64,000 nt of DNA from Dermanyssus gallinae (lineage: Eukaryota > Arthropoda > Arachnida > Mesostigmata > Dermanyssidae): NCBI GenBank assembly GCA_003439945.1, contig QVRM01002451.1, positions 1 to 64,000 of the forward strand. Reading direction: 5' to 3'. The translations under genes and the position numbers were made by a program. Positions 23,496 through 32,862 of the stretch are shown here, one piece after another. The stretch's first letter is position 1. Each line of letters starts with the position of its first letter. Under the pieces are notes generated by a model. The model did not search any database. It had not been told where the DNA came from and worked only from the letters and a program-made list of their open reading frames with translations.

Positions 23496-25088
23496 TAAAG
23501 AGACGTCGAAATATGTTAGCACTTTGCATGTATGGCAGTTGGATATGGTGAAGCCAGCATTTCTTAAGCGAGTACATGATATTTCGTCGAATTCGTGTTT
23601 TCTACTCATATTTGATACAGAATTTAAAACAGCTTAGTTTCTAGATTCCTATAAGTATTGTTGTGGCTACTGCATACAATCTGCCATGGATAAGATAATT
23701 ACCACAGCATGTGTGGTTTATGGTTTGCACATTTTTCTTATAAACGGCTTCTCTAATTGTAATTTTGCATTTGATGTCAGCCCTCTTTGTAGCTGATGCT
23801 CAGTTATTAAAAAAAATGATATAAAGCGTGCCCCTGTTCTAGAGAAAAGCCAGAACGCCCACTTCATATAGTGCAAAATGATGACTTCAATACAACCGAG
23901 AGCATACGCTAGTTTATGAATGTCCCTTTTCTTACTTTGGTTTGCAAGTTTTATTTTGTAGAGTGGCGATCTTGTCTATAAAATGTATTCTTATACCGAA
24001 CCGAGTATACGAGGTCACGCGCAATGACCACAATGTCATTGCAAAACTGGGACACATATTGTATGTGTTAATAAATGAATAGTTTCTCGTATTTCCTTCT
24101 GCATTTATTTTATTGTTACCGACGACTGACCTCCAGGCTACTCTAACTGATAGCCCGATCTCTAATAGAGGGGAGACTCTACTCCCGCGCCCCAGTATCT
24201 ACAGTACATATGCGTTTAAGTTGCGGGCGTCTGTTCTGCGGACGCAGTTCTACCTTCAGCTGAAACAGCCCTGACCTGCGCTACATTTAGATGGTAAGTG
24301 CCACGTGCAACTTGCACTTCCGTGTGGAACATAGTTTGCGCAGTTTAGTCGATAGCTTTATCGACATTCCTCATGGTTTCATTTAAATATTATTATTATT
24401 GCGCTGGTAACAGTCGACATTGGCGTTCAAAATGATCAGACGATGGGTGCTGCCCATCCGTACACACACCCCGAAATGCCGAGGCGCTTCCGCACTTCGC
24501 GTAGAAGTGTGATCGGTTGTATGGATCAAATGTGATCTAACACCACTTAGCTATATGTATGCTTTCTGTGTGTTAAAGCAAAACACCATCTGCATTAATT
24601 GCCAACAGGTTTAGTCACATACATGTATGTCTTTCGGGTTTTTAACGGGTACATTGCGTGGATTAGGAGCTTTAGTATCCAACTAGAATACACAATGTAT
24701 TTTGTAGATTTGTTATGTCGCTGGCTCGCAAATCCATGACGCGACATAACAGTCAAAAGGCGCGCGACGAACCGGGAACCGCGAGATTGATCAGTATGCC
24801 CAAGTAACACATATACAAGTATATGTATATGTACTAGTATGTCCTTTGTACACTGATAAAAACATGAGGGCATTTGACCGTCTAGTGTTATTATAATACA
24901 ACACACCTTTTTTAAAGAAGGGGTTCTCAAACGGGCGAATTGTGTGACTGGTGCGTTTGCCATGCGAAGGTGTGTTTCACTACATCTTGTTCCGCAATTT
25001 TGTTGGTTGACTCGATAAAGCCGCCACTCCGTGGAGTATTAGGTCACACAACAAAACAGGCAGGATTTTGATAGTTTGCAGCACGGCT
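23496..25088. other. Unit spacer, no gene seen
   Basis: It matches 721-2239 and 60956-62552. It includes a hairpin at 24712-24750 (10-bp stem GTTATGTCGC/GCGACATAAC, 19-base loop), kept in copy C but missing from A. Open frames such as the 122-codon minus frame ending near 24595 show no domain and are not maintained in copy A. Confidence 0.55.
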
Positions 25089-26410
25089 TGACAACTCTTC
25101 GTACAAACCAATTCTGGAGTCTCTAAAGCAAAATATCGTTGCAACAGAATGGCGTCTATACATGTACACAAAGAGGCTTAATAAGAGTGTAGTATAGCAT
25201 AAAAAAGTTTTCAACGCACTCTAAGATAAAAGCTCTCATAATAAAATTGCTAAAGCGCGGCACAGGGTAGTGCCGTCTTGACCGTCGGTGCGGAGTCTGT
25301 GACAATAATAACACCTATTGCACAACGTTCAGTGAAACGCAATGTATCTGTTTCTAGACATCTTGGTTGCAAGGGATAACGACTTCTAAACTTAAGATGT
25401 TTTCAGCGCTTTGCTTAGTGCAACAACGAAATTGGAACTCTTATCCGAAGTCAGAAAAATGACTTTGTGACTATGTGACTAATGACTATCTACTTTTTAT
25501 GTGTGATGATGGATCTAGGCAAAGACTCTGCGGCACCCTATACAGATAGAATACCTGTTTTGATAAATTACACTCTACCTTGACTACAACTTGCCTAATA
25601 AAAGGTAAGACAAAAATTCAAACATGAGAACATATAGGTAAACGTGTTGGTTTGTGCTAGGGCCTAAATGTGTTACTTACAAACGCTGAGTAGCTTAAGC
25701 TGGTAAACCTTGTACTGCGGTCTAAAAATTCCAGTTTCTCGTATTTATTTTAGTTTTTTTAAGTATTGCAAACGGATAGCTCCGTCCTTAGTTATTATGC
25801 CTACGTATGAACAAGTGTTTCGCAGCATTAAAAAAAAACTTGACAGGAACTAGGTACATAAACTATTAGCTTTTGTATCTAGCTATGGACGCACTTCTAA
25901 ATATGTAAGTTTAAGAATTTGAGAATACGGCATTTTGAAGAAACGTCCTGATCTTACTAATCAAGAAGGGTTTATGTATAATCCCTCCACACCCAAAGCC
26001 CAAGTGCTCTCCGGTCATTTTACAGTAGTATTTCGTCTGGATCCTTCATACTTCGCTAGATATTGTTAAAAAGAAAAGCTCAACCATCATAAAACCGACC
26101 TTGGGAGCATTTGTTTTACACTTGCTTATTCTGAGTCGGATCTGTTTTTTAGGTCCGCTCGAGACGTCGTATAACATCACCAGCATGTTAAGAACTTCTC
26201 ACATACTTAGTTTAAAGCGCGCACTCGACTATATTAAACTCATCTGTATGTGTTAGGTGAAGACACTTATTAAATTACCATGTAGTGTGATTCGTAGGAT
26301 GGCTAGTTTTTGTAACACGCACCTCGGCGGCGGCGAGAACTTCATAACCCAGTTGTGCTTGGGTTATCTCTCTTTTCTAAACAGGGAACCAGCGCTGCTA
26401 ACCAATGTCA
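25089..26410. repeat. Left arm of inverted repeat (copy B)
   Basis: It is orthologous to 2240-3520. With the right arm of copy A (20285-21990) it forms a closer opposed pair, separated by about 3.1 kb that includes the RT relic and the solo LTR-like element. Confidence 0.75.
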
Positions 26411-26878
26411 GCTTAGTTTAGTCAAACTTTGAAAGTAGAAAACGTCACAAGGGGCAAAAGCAAAATATTCAGGTAGATGGAAGAGATATTAAAAATAATT
26501 TGTGCTTAATTTTCGTGCGTAGTTTTTACGAATACATTTTGCCTTCAGAGATACCTGCAATATCAGTTATATAAGTAACCTTCATTGAAAGATGACTCCA
26601 TGATGATGAATTTTGTTTTAATTTAACGTTCAGTTGAAGCGCAGCCATTTATTGAACATTCAGGCCGCGCTTCATCTTTGATTGGTATCCATCCGCAATT
26701 AAATGTATCATTCCAACAATTCAAAATTTCTAACGCTGATCAACTTGAACGTGATTGACATATTCATCTACTTTTTAATTACTATACTATATATTCCATA
26801 TACAATATAGGGTAATATTCTCAATAGACAAGTTCTCAGTCGCTCCACTTATATTCGTAATAAAATAAATCATAATAT
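26411..26878. other. Unit spacer, no gene seen
   Basis: It includes about 230 bases (26652-26880) deleted in copy A. It ends in CATAATAT, the flank and target site of the next element. Confidence 0.55.
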
Positions 26879-27421
26879 TGTAACGATGTTTGTTACGCTG
26901 AGTAAACCGGGGATGTAGACTCAGTAGAACAGCAACTACTACACGAAAGGACCAGGAACATTGAACGACGACACACAAGCCGAAGTGTGGCGCGTACCAC
27001 GACCGAGAGAATGATCTTCAGCCATCCTCGTCGGTGTATTTATTGGTTCACGAGGCACCGCCGGCGTGCTGGTGCCTTAAAGGGTGTGTCCCAGACTCCG
27101 CTCCAAATTTACGGCGATTTGTGTTTGCTTCGTATACGAATACAGGTTAGGTTAAGGTTTGACTCGGATTAAGCGGCTTAGGTCGACCCTCTCCCGGTGT
27201 CGGTCGATGACGTTGGGGTTTCGGGGCGAAAGATTGTAGCCGTCCTCCGCTGGCTTGTTGAGACATGTATCGGCTGGTGGACGCTCGGTACGATGAGGTT
27301 TGGCGCGGACGCTGTGGCCGTTGGACGTGGTCGGTTAGGACAGATTTGAATTGCACTATGATGCGTATATAGTGTAGCGCGTGGTTGGATCATCGCCAGT
27401 GGAAGGGGAAACTTCGCCACA
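26879..27421 (+). mobile_element. Complete LTR-like element, 543 bp
   Basis: It begins TGTAACGATGTTTG and ends TTCGCCACA. The left flank is ATAT and the right flank (27422-27425) is ATAT, consistent with a 4-bp target duplication. Its middle carries GTATTTATTGGTTCACGAGGCACCG, shared in reverse complement with the element at 22933-23491. Minus-strand frames over it encode no known domain. A deleted version is present in copy A (3752-3998). Confidence 0.8.
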
Positions 27422-28019
27422 ATATACATATATATATATATATATATATTACATACGAACATTTATCTATAACGGCAAATCTACTTATATTCAATAATAC
27501 ATCAATGAGCTTAAAATTTATATAATTAACAAATGTCCACACCACTGTAACATATATATATATATATATAGGGTGGCTTGACAATTTTTCAAAAGTGATA
27601 TAAGAAACTGTAGAGCTTGTTCAAGCAAATATTTTTTTACTGTAGCACGCTTCCGAAGAAGTCATGTTTCTAGGCATACCGCAGTGTTCGTGAGAAAATT
27701 GTAATTCCTCTAAACAAAGCCGGCTATGAGATGCGACATGGTCGTTTAGAAAATAATTCGCAAACATTTAAAGTTATATTAATATCTCTCGATTTTAATA
27801 ACTCAAAATCGCAACCCTATGATCATTCACAACTGCTTAAAACTAACATATGCTTACCAATGCGCATTTCATGACGATCATTTTGGCTACAAAATCTATG
27901 TCGATCTGGTCTGTGGTTGAGAAGAAAATAAGGCTTTTCCGGAGAGCATTTCGAGATTAAGTGCACGCATTAATGACCTACTCCATCAGATCACTCGTAA
28001 CAGCTCTTGAAGCACACGC
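27422..28019. other. TA tracts and spacer, no gene seen
   Basis: Short (TA)n tracts lie at 27426-27451 and 27551-27571, both much shorter than in copy A. The remainder is noncoding and matches 4056-4616. Confidence 0.6.
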
Positions 28020-28102
<83 letters not shown>

Positions 28103-28118
28103 ATTATTATTATTATTA
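28020..28118. repeat. (ATT)n microsatellite, outer left part
   Basis: This long ATT tract is longer than the 58-base tract of copy A. Its right part is irregular and passes into a T-run that is the 3' tail of the minus-strand RLE element next to it. Confidence 0.9.
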
Positions 28119-28660
28119 TTTGTTTTTTTTTTTTTTAATATTATTATTTAGTTAATACAATTGTGAGGTATGAACGTTTAAATCATGTTTATCCTGCTCT
28201 GTTCGCTTTCTGTCAGTTCATGGCGCCTATAATGGAAGCCACGTTCCCTCTACACACGGCCAAAGACATCATCTGTCTCAAAAACATGGCCTCGCGTCGA
28301 TCGCCCGTAACGTCTTCGATTCGTTTTCCGATGTCTTGCAGGAGTTTTGCTGTACCTGTGCTGATGGGGCCGAGTGTCTCTAGTGTAATGGGTGCAAAGT
28401 GGTAGCTTCTAGATAGTTCTAGATACTTCCTCCGTTTTTCAGAATCCGCACGTTCTGCTACCCATCCCGATTCGACTGCGCTGTGGCGTAAATATGATAA
28501 CGCCGCCGTGCATGATACCGTTACATCCCATACAAGGCATTTTCCGTGCGACCACAGCGGGATGGTGACCCCGTCAGGTCCCAACTCACTGCTGCCATTA
28601 AGACCTACTGGTTCGGGCGTAGATGGTATCCCTGCCCTTCTAAGAGCTCTTCTCACTATG
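28119..28660 (-). mobile_element. 5'-truncated RLE non-LTR element (tail 1) in (ATT)n
   Basis: Reading the minus strand, the copy starts in coding sequence abutting an (AAT)n tract, runs through the endonuclease C-terminus, and ends in a 3' UTR containing CACAATTGTA followed by A-rich and (AAT)n sequence. Copy A has only (ATT)n here. The flanking target is itself (ATT)n, so a target duplication cannot be told from the repeat. Confidence 0.8.
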
Positions 28661-28662
28661 GC
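28213..28662 (-). pseudogene. RLE endonuclease C-terminal fragment
   Basis: The frame reads RRALRRAGIPSTPEPVGL, then GPDGVT and CLVWDVTV. It ends with RRKYLELSRSYHFAPITLETLG and LSLAVCRGNVASIIGAM. Each part aligns with the RLE domain of the larger element (32863-33573): RRAGIPGVLEPPGL, RPDGMT, SLVWDATV, MRKYADLSRAHHFSPFAFETMG and LSLEIQRGNATSVLGTM. The first PD motif residue pair is kept (PDG). The frame formally begins with a run of Asn encoded by the microsatellite. RT and the upstream CCHC are missing because of 5' truncation. Confidence 0.8.

Positions 28663-28711
<49 letters not shown>
28663..28711. repeat. (ATT)n microsatellite between two RLE tails
   Basis: On the minus strand this is the (AAT)n tail of the upstream copy (tail 2) and at the same time abuts the truncated 5' end of tail 1. 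Confidence 0.9.
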
Positions 28712-28712
<1 letters not shown>

Positions 28713-28995
28713 TTCAATTTTTCAGTATTTCCCTACAATTGTGGGACCCAAACGTGTACCCGCGTAGGCTCACCCCCCCTCCTCAATCCATAGAGCCGAT
28801 GATAGCGGCGGCGTTTCCCCTACACACTGCGAGCGAGAGTTGCTGACGCAGAAACTCGCCCTCGCGCTGGTCACCCGTGTTAGCACTAATTTTGACAACT
28901 AGGTCTTTGAGGAGGATACTTGTGCTCTTGCTGATCGGGCCCATCGTTTCCATGGCGACGGGTACGAAGTGATATCTCCTCCCCAAATCCTCCCC
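28712..28995 (-). mobile_element. 5'-truncated RLE non-LTR element (tail 2) in (ATT)n
   Basis: This is a shorter relative of tail 1. On the minus strand it begins just inside (ATT)n at 28998-29019, contains the last 67 codons of the endonuclease ORF, and has a 3' UTR with the shared CACAATTGTA block before (AAT)n. The two tails are in the same orientation and differ by clear substitutions, so they are separate insertions, not a simple duplication. Confidence 0.75.
28783..28986 (-). pseudogene. RLE endonuclease extreme C-terminus
   Basis: It reads RRYHFVPVAMETMGPISKST and LSLAVCRGNAAAIIGSMD, matching the last third of the frame at 28213-28662 and of 32863-33573. It encodes no catalytic residue because truncation removed the PD...D core. 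Confidence 0.75.
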
Positions 28996-29020
28996 AAATT
29001 ATTATTATTATTATTATTTT

Positions 29021-29312
29021 GCAATAGCTGCTCGACCAGTGGCGCGACACTGCACTCTACTGCCCTTCTGTGTCAGCTGCATGTATTGTCTCTCATAGGT
29101 TGTTCCCGAATGCGGTAGATCCACCTCGGTCCAACCAGGTAAACATTTCTATCGAATCTTCGGGACGTTTTTCGTAACTAAAAAGGACTACTCGTATCTA
29201 CTCTCGCTCTACTGCACGTTCGCCAGCACGGGCGCCTAGCTTCGACAGTCGTGTGTCTACCTTAACGATCAGAGACACCTTGACACACCGCCCGACGCTA
29301 ACTGAATCTTTT
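29021..29312. other. Unit spacer, no gene seen
   Basis: It is near identical to 4680-4973. Confidence 0.6.
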
Positions 29313-29874
29313 TGTAACGATGCTTCTTACGCTAAGTTAACTTGGGGAGTGTAGACTCAGCGAGACGGGCGAACTACTTGGCAACGATGAACGATAACAC
29401 GCGACGTACGTCTAGTGCGTAGCGCAGCCATGCAAGTGATGGATTTTACGCCATGCTTCTTCGGTCTATTTAGTCACTCAAGGCGTTCGTATAGTACGCT
29501 ATATTTTACTTCTAAGTGAAACACAGGCCCCACATTTTGCCGAGGTTTTTCAGCTAAAGAGACGGCAACTCAACATTGGTTCCTAGCTCATTCTTCAACT
29601 CAAAGAAACGCACTGCTGATCCGAGAAATCGAATCTCCTCGGACATTCGACATCTCGAACGTTTCATTTGTCTTTCTCTTCGTTGATTGATCGGTATCAG
29701 CATCGGTCATATCGGCAGTATCAGGGCGTGCATTTTAGCAGTCTTAATGCTGTGACTGGTGACGGTTCTTTAGTCGTGGCGGTGCACGTTCGATTGAATG
29801 CTCAGTCGACTTACTGGCCCCGACGGCGTAGCAGTTGGCTGTTCTGTCGCTACGTTGTCTCTAAATTCGTCACA
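29313..29874 (+). mobile_element. LTR-like element, about 562 bp
   Basis: It begins TGTAACGATGC and can be followed to a TTCGTCACA end at 29874, giving a length close to the 543- and 559-bp copies. The flanks (CTTTT and ATATT) do not form a clear duplication, so one end may have been altered or the boundary is slightly off. Copy A keeps only the first 360 bases (4974-5335). Confidence 0.65.
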
Positions 29875-30418
29875 ATATTTCTAGATTGTGGTCGAGAATA
29901 TGATGCTTGTCTTTATGTGCTCTAATCTTAATCTCTCCAGAACTAGGCCCTAAGCACTATTGTGCCCCTTAAGATCAATATTTATTCTCTCTCTCTCTCG
30001 CTATATATATATATATATGTCCCAAGACAGTTTGAAGATCGATATTAAAAATTGTAGAGCTCGTAATTTTGTTTTCAATGGAACATAGTCTCTGAGAAGT
30101 CTTGTTTCGGAGTTAGAGTGAAATTACTACAAGCTGTGACACTGGTCTTTACCCGACATTGCAGCACAAAATATGCAAAAATCAAGTTATTTTATTAGCT
30201 TTCACACAAAATACCTCAAAATCATTACTGTACGACCACTCACAGCAATCAGAACTAACACATCCAGGCAAACGCGCATTTCATACGAATGGCTTATGCG
30301 AGCTGTGGTTGCGGAGTAATTAAGCTTTTTCGGCGGGATGTCTAGAATAAGTGCATACATAAACGACGCTGCGGCTGACGCGCGACACGTCGGGGGTAGT
30401 AAACGTCGCCTAAAGAAT
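29875..30418. other. Unit spacer with short (CT)n/(TA)n, no gene seen
   Basis: The CT tract at 29982-29999 and the TA tract at 30001-30019 correspond to the greatly expanded compound tract of copy A. The rest matches 5435-5768. Confidence 0.55.
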
Positions 30419-31193
30419 ATAGACAACGTCACAGTTTGAAGCCGGGACTATCAAAGTTTAAACCGCCCCCTAGCCGATATGCTGCAGCGGCTGACGTCGC
30501 TCAGTGCCGATTATGTAATACGCTCCTCCTCTGTGGGAGTCGATAACCGGTTGAAGTGTGTTGGGAAAGTAATAAAATGTTAACTGATAATTCTGGATCT
30601 TCACACACTTGGGGGTTTACAGGACTCAAACGCCAATTTTACGGCAATTACTGGTGATTAAACTGTCGCAGTCCGTACAACAGTAGAGTAATATATGGTG
30701 ACTGGTGTGGAATGCCCGGTTGTGGTTGTGTGAAACACTGCGTTTCCAAGACATTAAGAGCTGCAGAAATACCAGAGCTGCGTGGAAAAAATCCACTCTG
30801 GTCCAAAAAAATCCACACCAAAGCAGCTCTGGTAACTGAACTCAGTCCATTACGGTACAATTAAGTTTAGTAACGCCTCATAATCATCGATATAGTCTAC
30901 ATAACACGGACTGCACAAAATTATTTTTCTGAGGATTTGTACCCTGTTGCTTAAGTAAGTATTAACTAATGATATAAGTTCTTCAAGAAATTTTAGTTTT
31001 GTGAGCATTTGATGAGAATGTTCTTATCTACTGACTCAAAAACGTTTTCAACATTGACGAAGATGCCAGCAACTATTTGATTGGAGTCTCGTGTTTTAGT
31101 TATATATGTTTGGACATAGGTTAGACCTAAGCTCGTATTACATTTACAACGGAAGCCAAATTTTACTGTAAAAAAAACCAGATATATATACAT
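30419..31193. repeat. Module M1 (copy B, full) with minus-strand RT relic
   Basis: This is the most complete M1. It starts GACAACGTCACAGTTTGAAGCCGGG, parallel to M2 at 32409. It contains the degenerate hairpin region (30768-30840). On the minus strand 31193-31005 encodes a frame ending IVAGIFVNVENVFESVDKNILIK, a CR1-like RT motif A region with the Asp replaced by Asn. Confidence 0.7.
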
Positions 31194-31210
31194 ATCCTCT
31201 ATTATAGAGA

Positions 31211-31243
<33 letters not shown>

Positions 31244-31250
31244 TATCCTC
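31184..31250. repeat. (TA)n tracts with local duplication
   Basis: The block ATATATACATAT(AT)CCTCTATTATAGAGAA occurs twice (31184-31210 and 31232-31262) around a TA tract. Copy A has it once. Confidence 0.85.
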
Positions 31251-31262
31251 TATTATAGAGAA

Positions 31263-32408
31263 GAATAAGAGAAGAAATCTCTCTCACAGTGAAACACTGT
31301 TCACCCTTTGAGGCAGAATGCAAAAATGATTACCAGTGTTATAAGATATATTTTTCTTTCCACTTTTCTAATAACTGAAACATTTTTATATCGCTTTGTT
31401 AGCACGTTAGAGACTCCTCTACTTATATTTGTTAATTATTTTGCCAACCCTAAGCTATCGTATATGCTGCTGTGGCCCTGAATTATCGTGTCCTCAATAG
31501 CAAAAGGAGAAACCACGGCCACTTTGCATTATGGAGTTAGCAATAAAGGCTGTGTAGCCTATATTGCTGCGATGACGAACTGTTCATACAGCTGAGCTCG
31601 CTCGGCGGCGTCTCGCGTTGGGCTTTGCCGCGCAAGTTAAGAGCAGCGACTGTTGATTGCCGCGCAAATGAACGTAGTTCAAATAATGGTACTCAACAAC
31701 GACGGCAGATACGGCTTTTGCTATAGACATGTAGCAATCATATTTAGTGTGCCCGCACATGAATCCGTTTTCCATCCTATCACATGCACTACGGTACAGC
31801 TCGTTACAGTACGTTTCGTAATGTGTTACGGTGCGTAGTGTCTGTGAGCAGTCTCTCGCACGCCGCCTCTTGTTCGATTGAATCTGTTTCAGCGGCAGAT
31901 CGTGTATCTATTGCTGAATTGCGATTGCATCATTCTCTACATTTGATATAATTTCTTTGTTATGTTAGCACCTTGGAGTGGACGGGTTCTCTGACCAGAT
32001 TGCATTTGATTATCGAGATTAGACGATCAGGGATACTATAGTGTCGTTTCCAGCTTTTGGGCGTGACTTAGGCAGACTACGTAACTACAATTCATACGTT
32101 TAGTAGTCACGACTTCATCTAACAAATCCTGACGTATACATTCGCGTCTGTGTAAGTGGCTCATACTCTCTGAACGTATGTGAAGGCCCCGACTTTCGAG
32201 CTACGGACAACCTCGTGGGACGAGTACAGAATTCATGTTTTACGACCCTTGCCATGTTCGGTTGATTTAACGGCCGATATAAGATTCGTGGAGATAAGTA
32301 AATTAACGTTCAATAAATAAAATATTTTTTTTTGTATAAATTATTATGATATAGACTATAAATAATAATAGAATACAACACACGAACGCAGTGAATAAGA
32401 AGAAAATA
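31263..32408. other. Unit spacer, no gene seen
   Basis: It matches 6266-7406. No domain or RNA gene is recognised. Confidence 0.55.
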
Positions 32409-32767
32409 GACAACGCCACAGTTTGAATCCGGGACTACCAAAGTTTGAAGTGCCACCTAGCCGATATGCTGCTGCGGCTCACGTCGCTCGATGCCAAATA
32501 TGTAATACGCTTTTATGTGGAGCCCGATAACCGGTTGTAATGTGTCAGGAAAATCATAAACAGCACACAAACGTGAAATTAACTGTCACAGTCCGTATAA
32601 CAGTAAGGTAATATATGGCGACTTGTATGGAGTGCTCGGTTGTGGATATTGGAAACACTGTGTTTCCAAGACAGTGAGAGCTGTAGAAATTATCCACGCA
32701 ACTCTGGGAACTGCACTCATTCAGTTACGGTAAAATTCTATTTAGTAACGCCTCAGAACCGTTGATA
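32409..32767. repeat. Module M2, left part (split)
   Basis: It matches 7407-7766 and stops at CGTTGATA (32760-32767), where a 9.6-kb insertion begins. The right part resumes at 42329-42450. Confidence 0.8.
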
Positions 32768-32862
32768 AGATTTATTTCATTATAATTTAGAAGAATATAT
32801 AAAATGCTTCACGGCGTTGCTGCTCGTCGACCTAGTTGCTCCTTCTGCGCGCCGTAGTCGCT

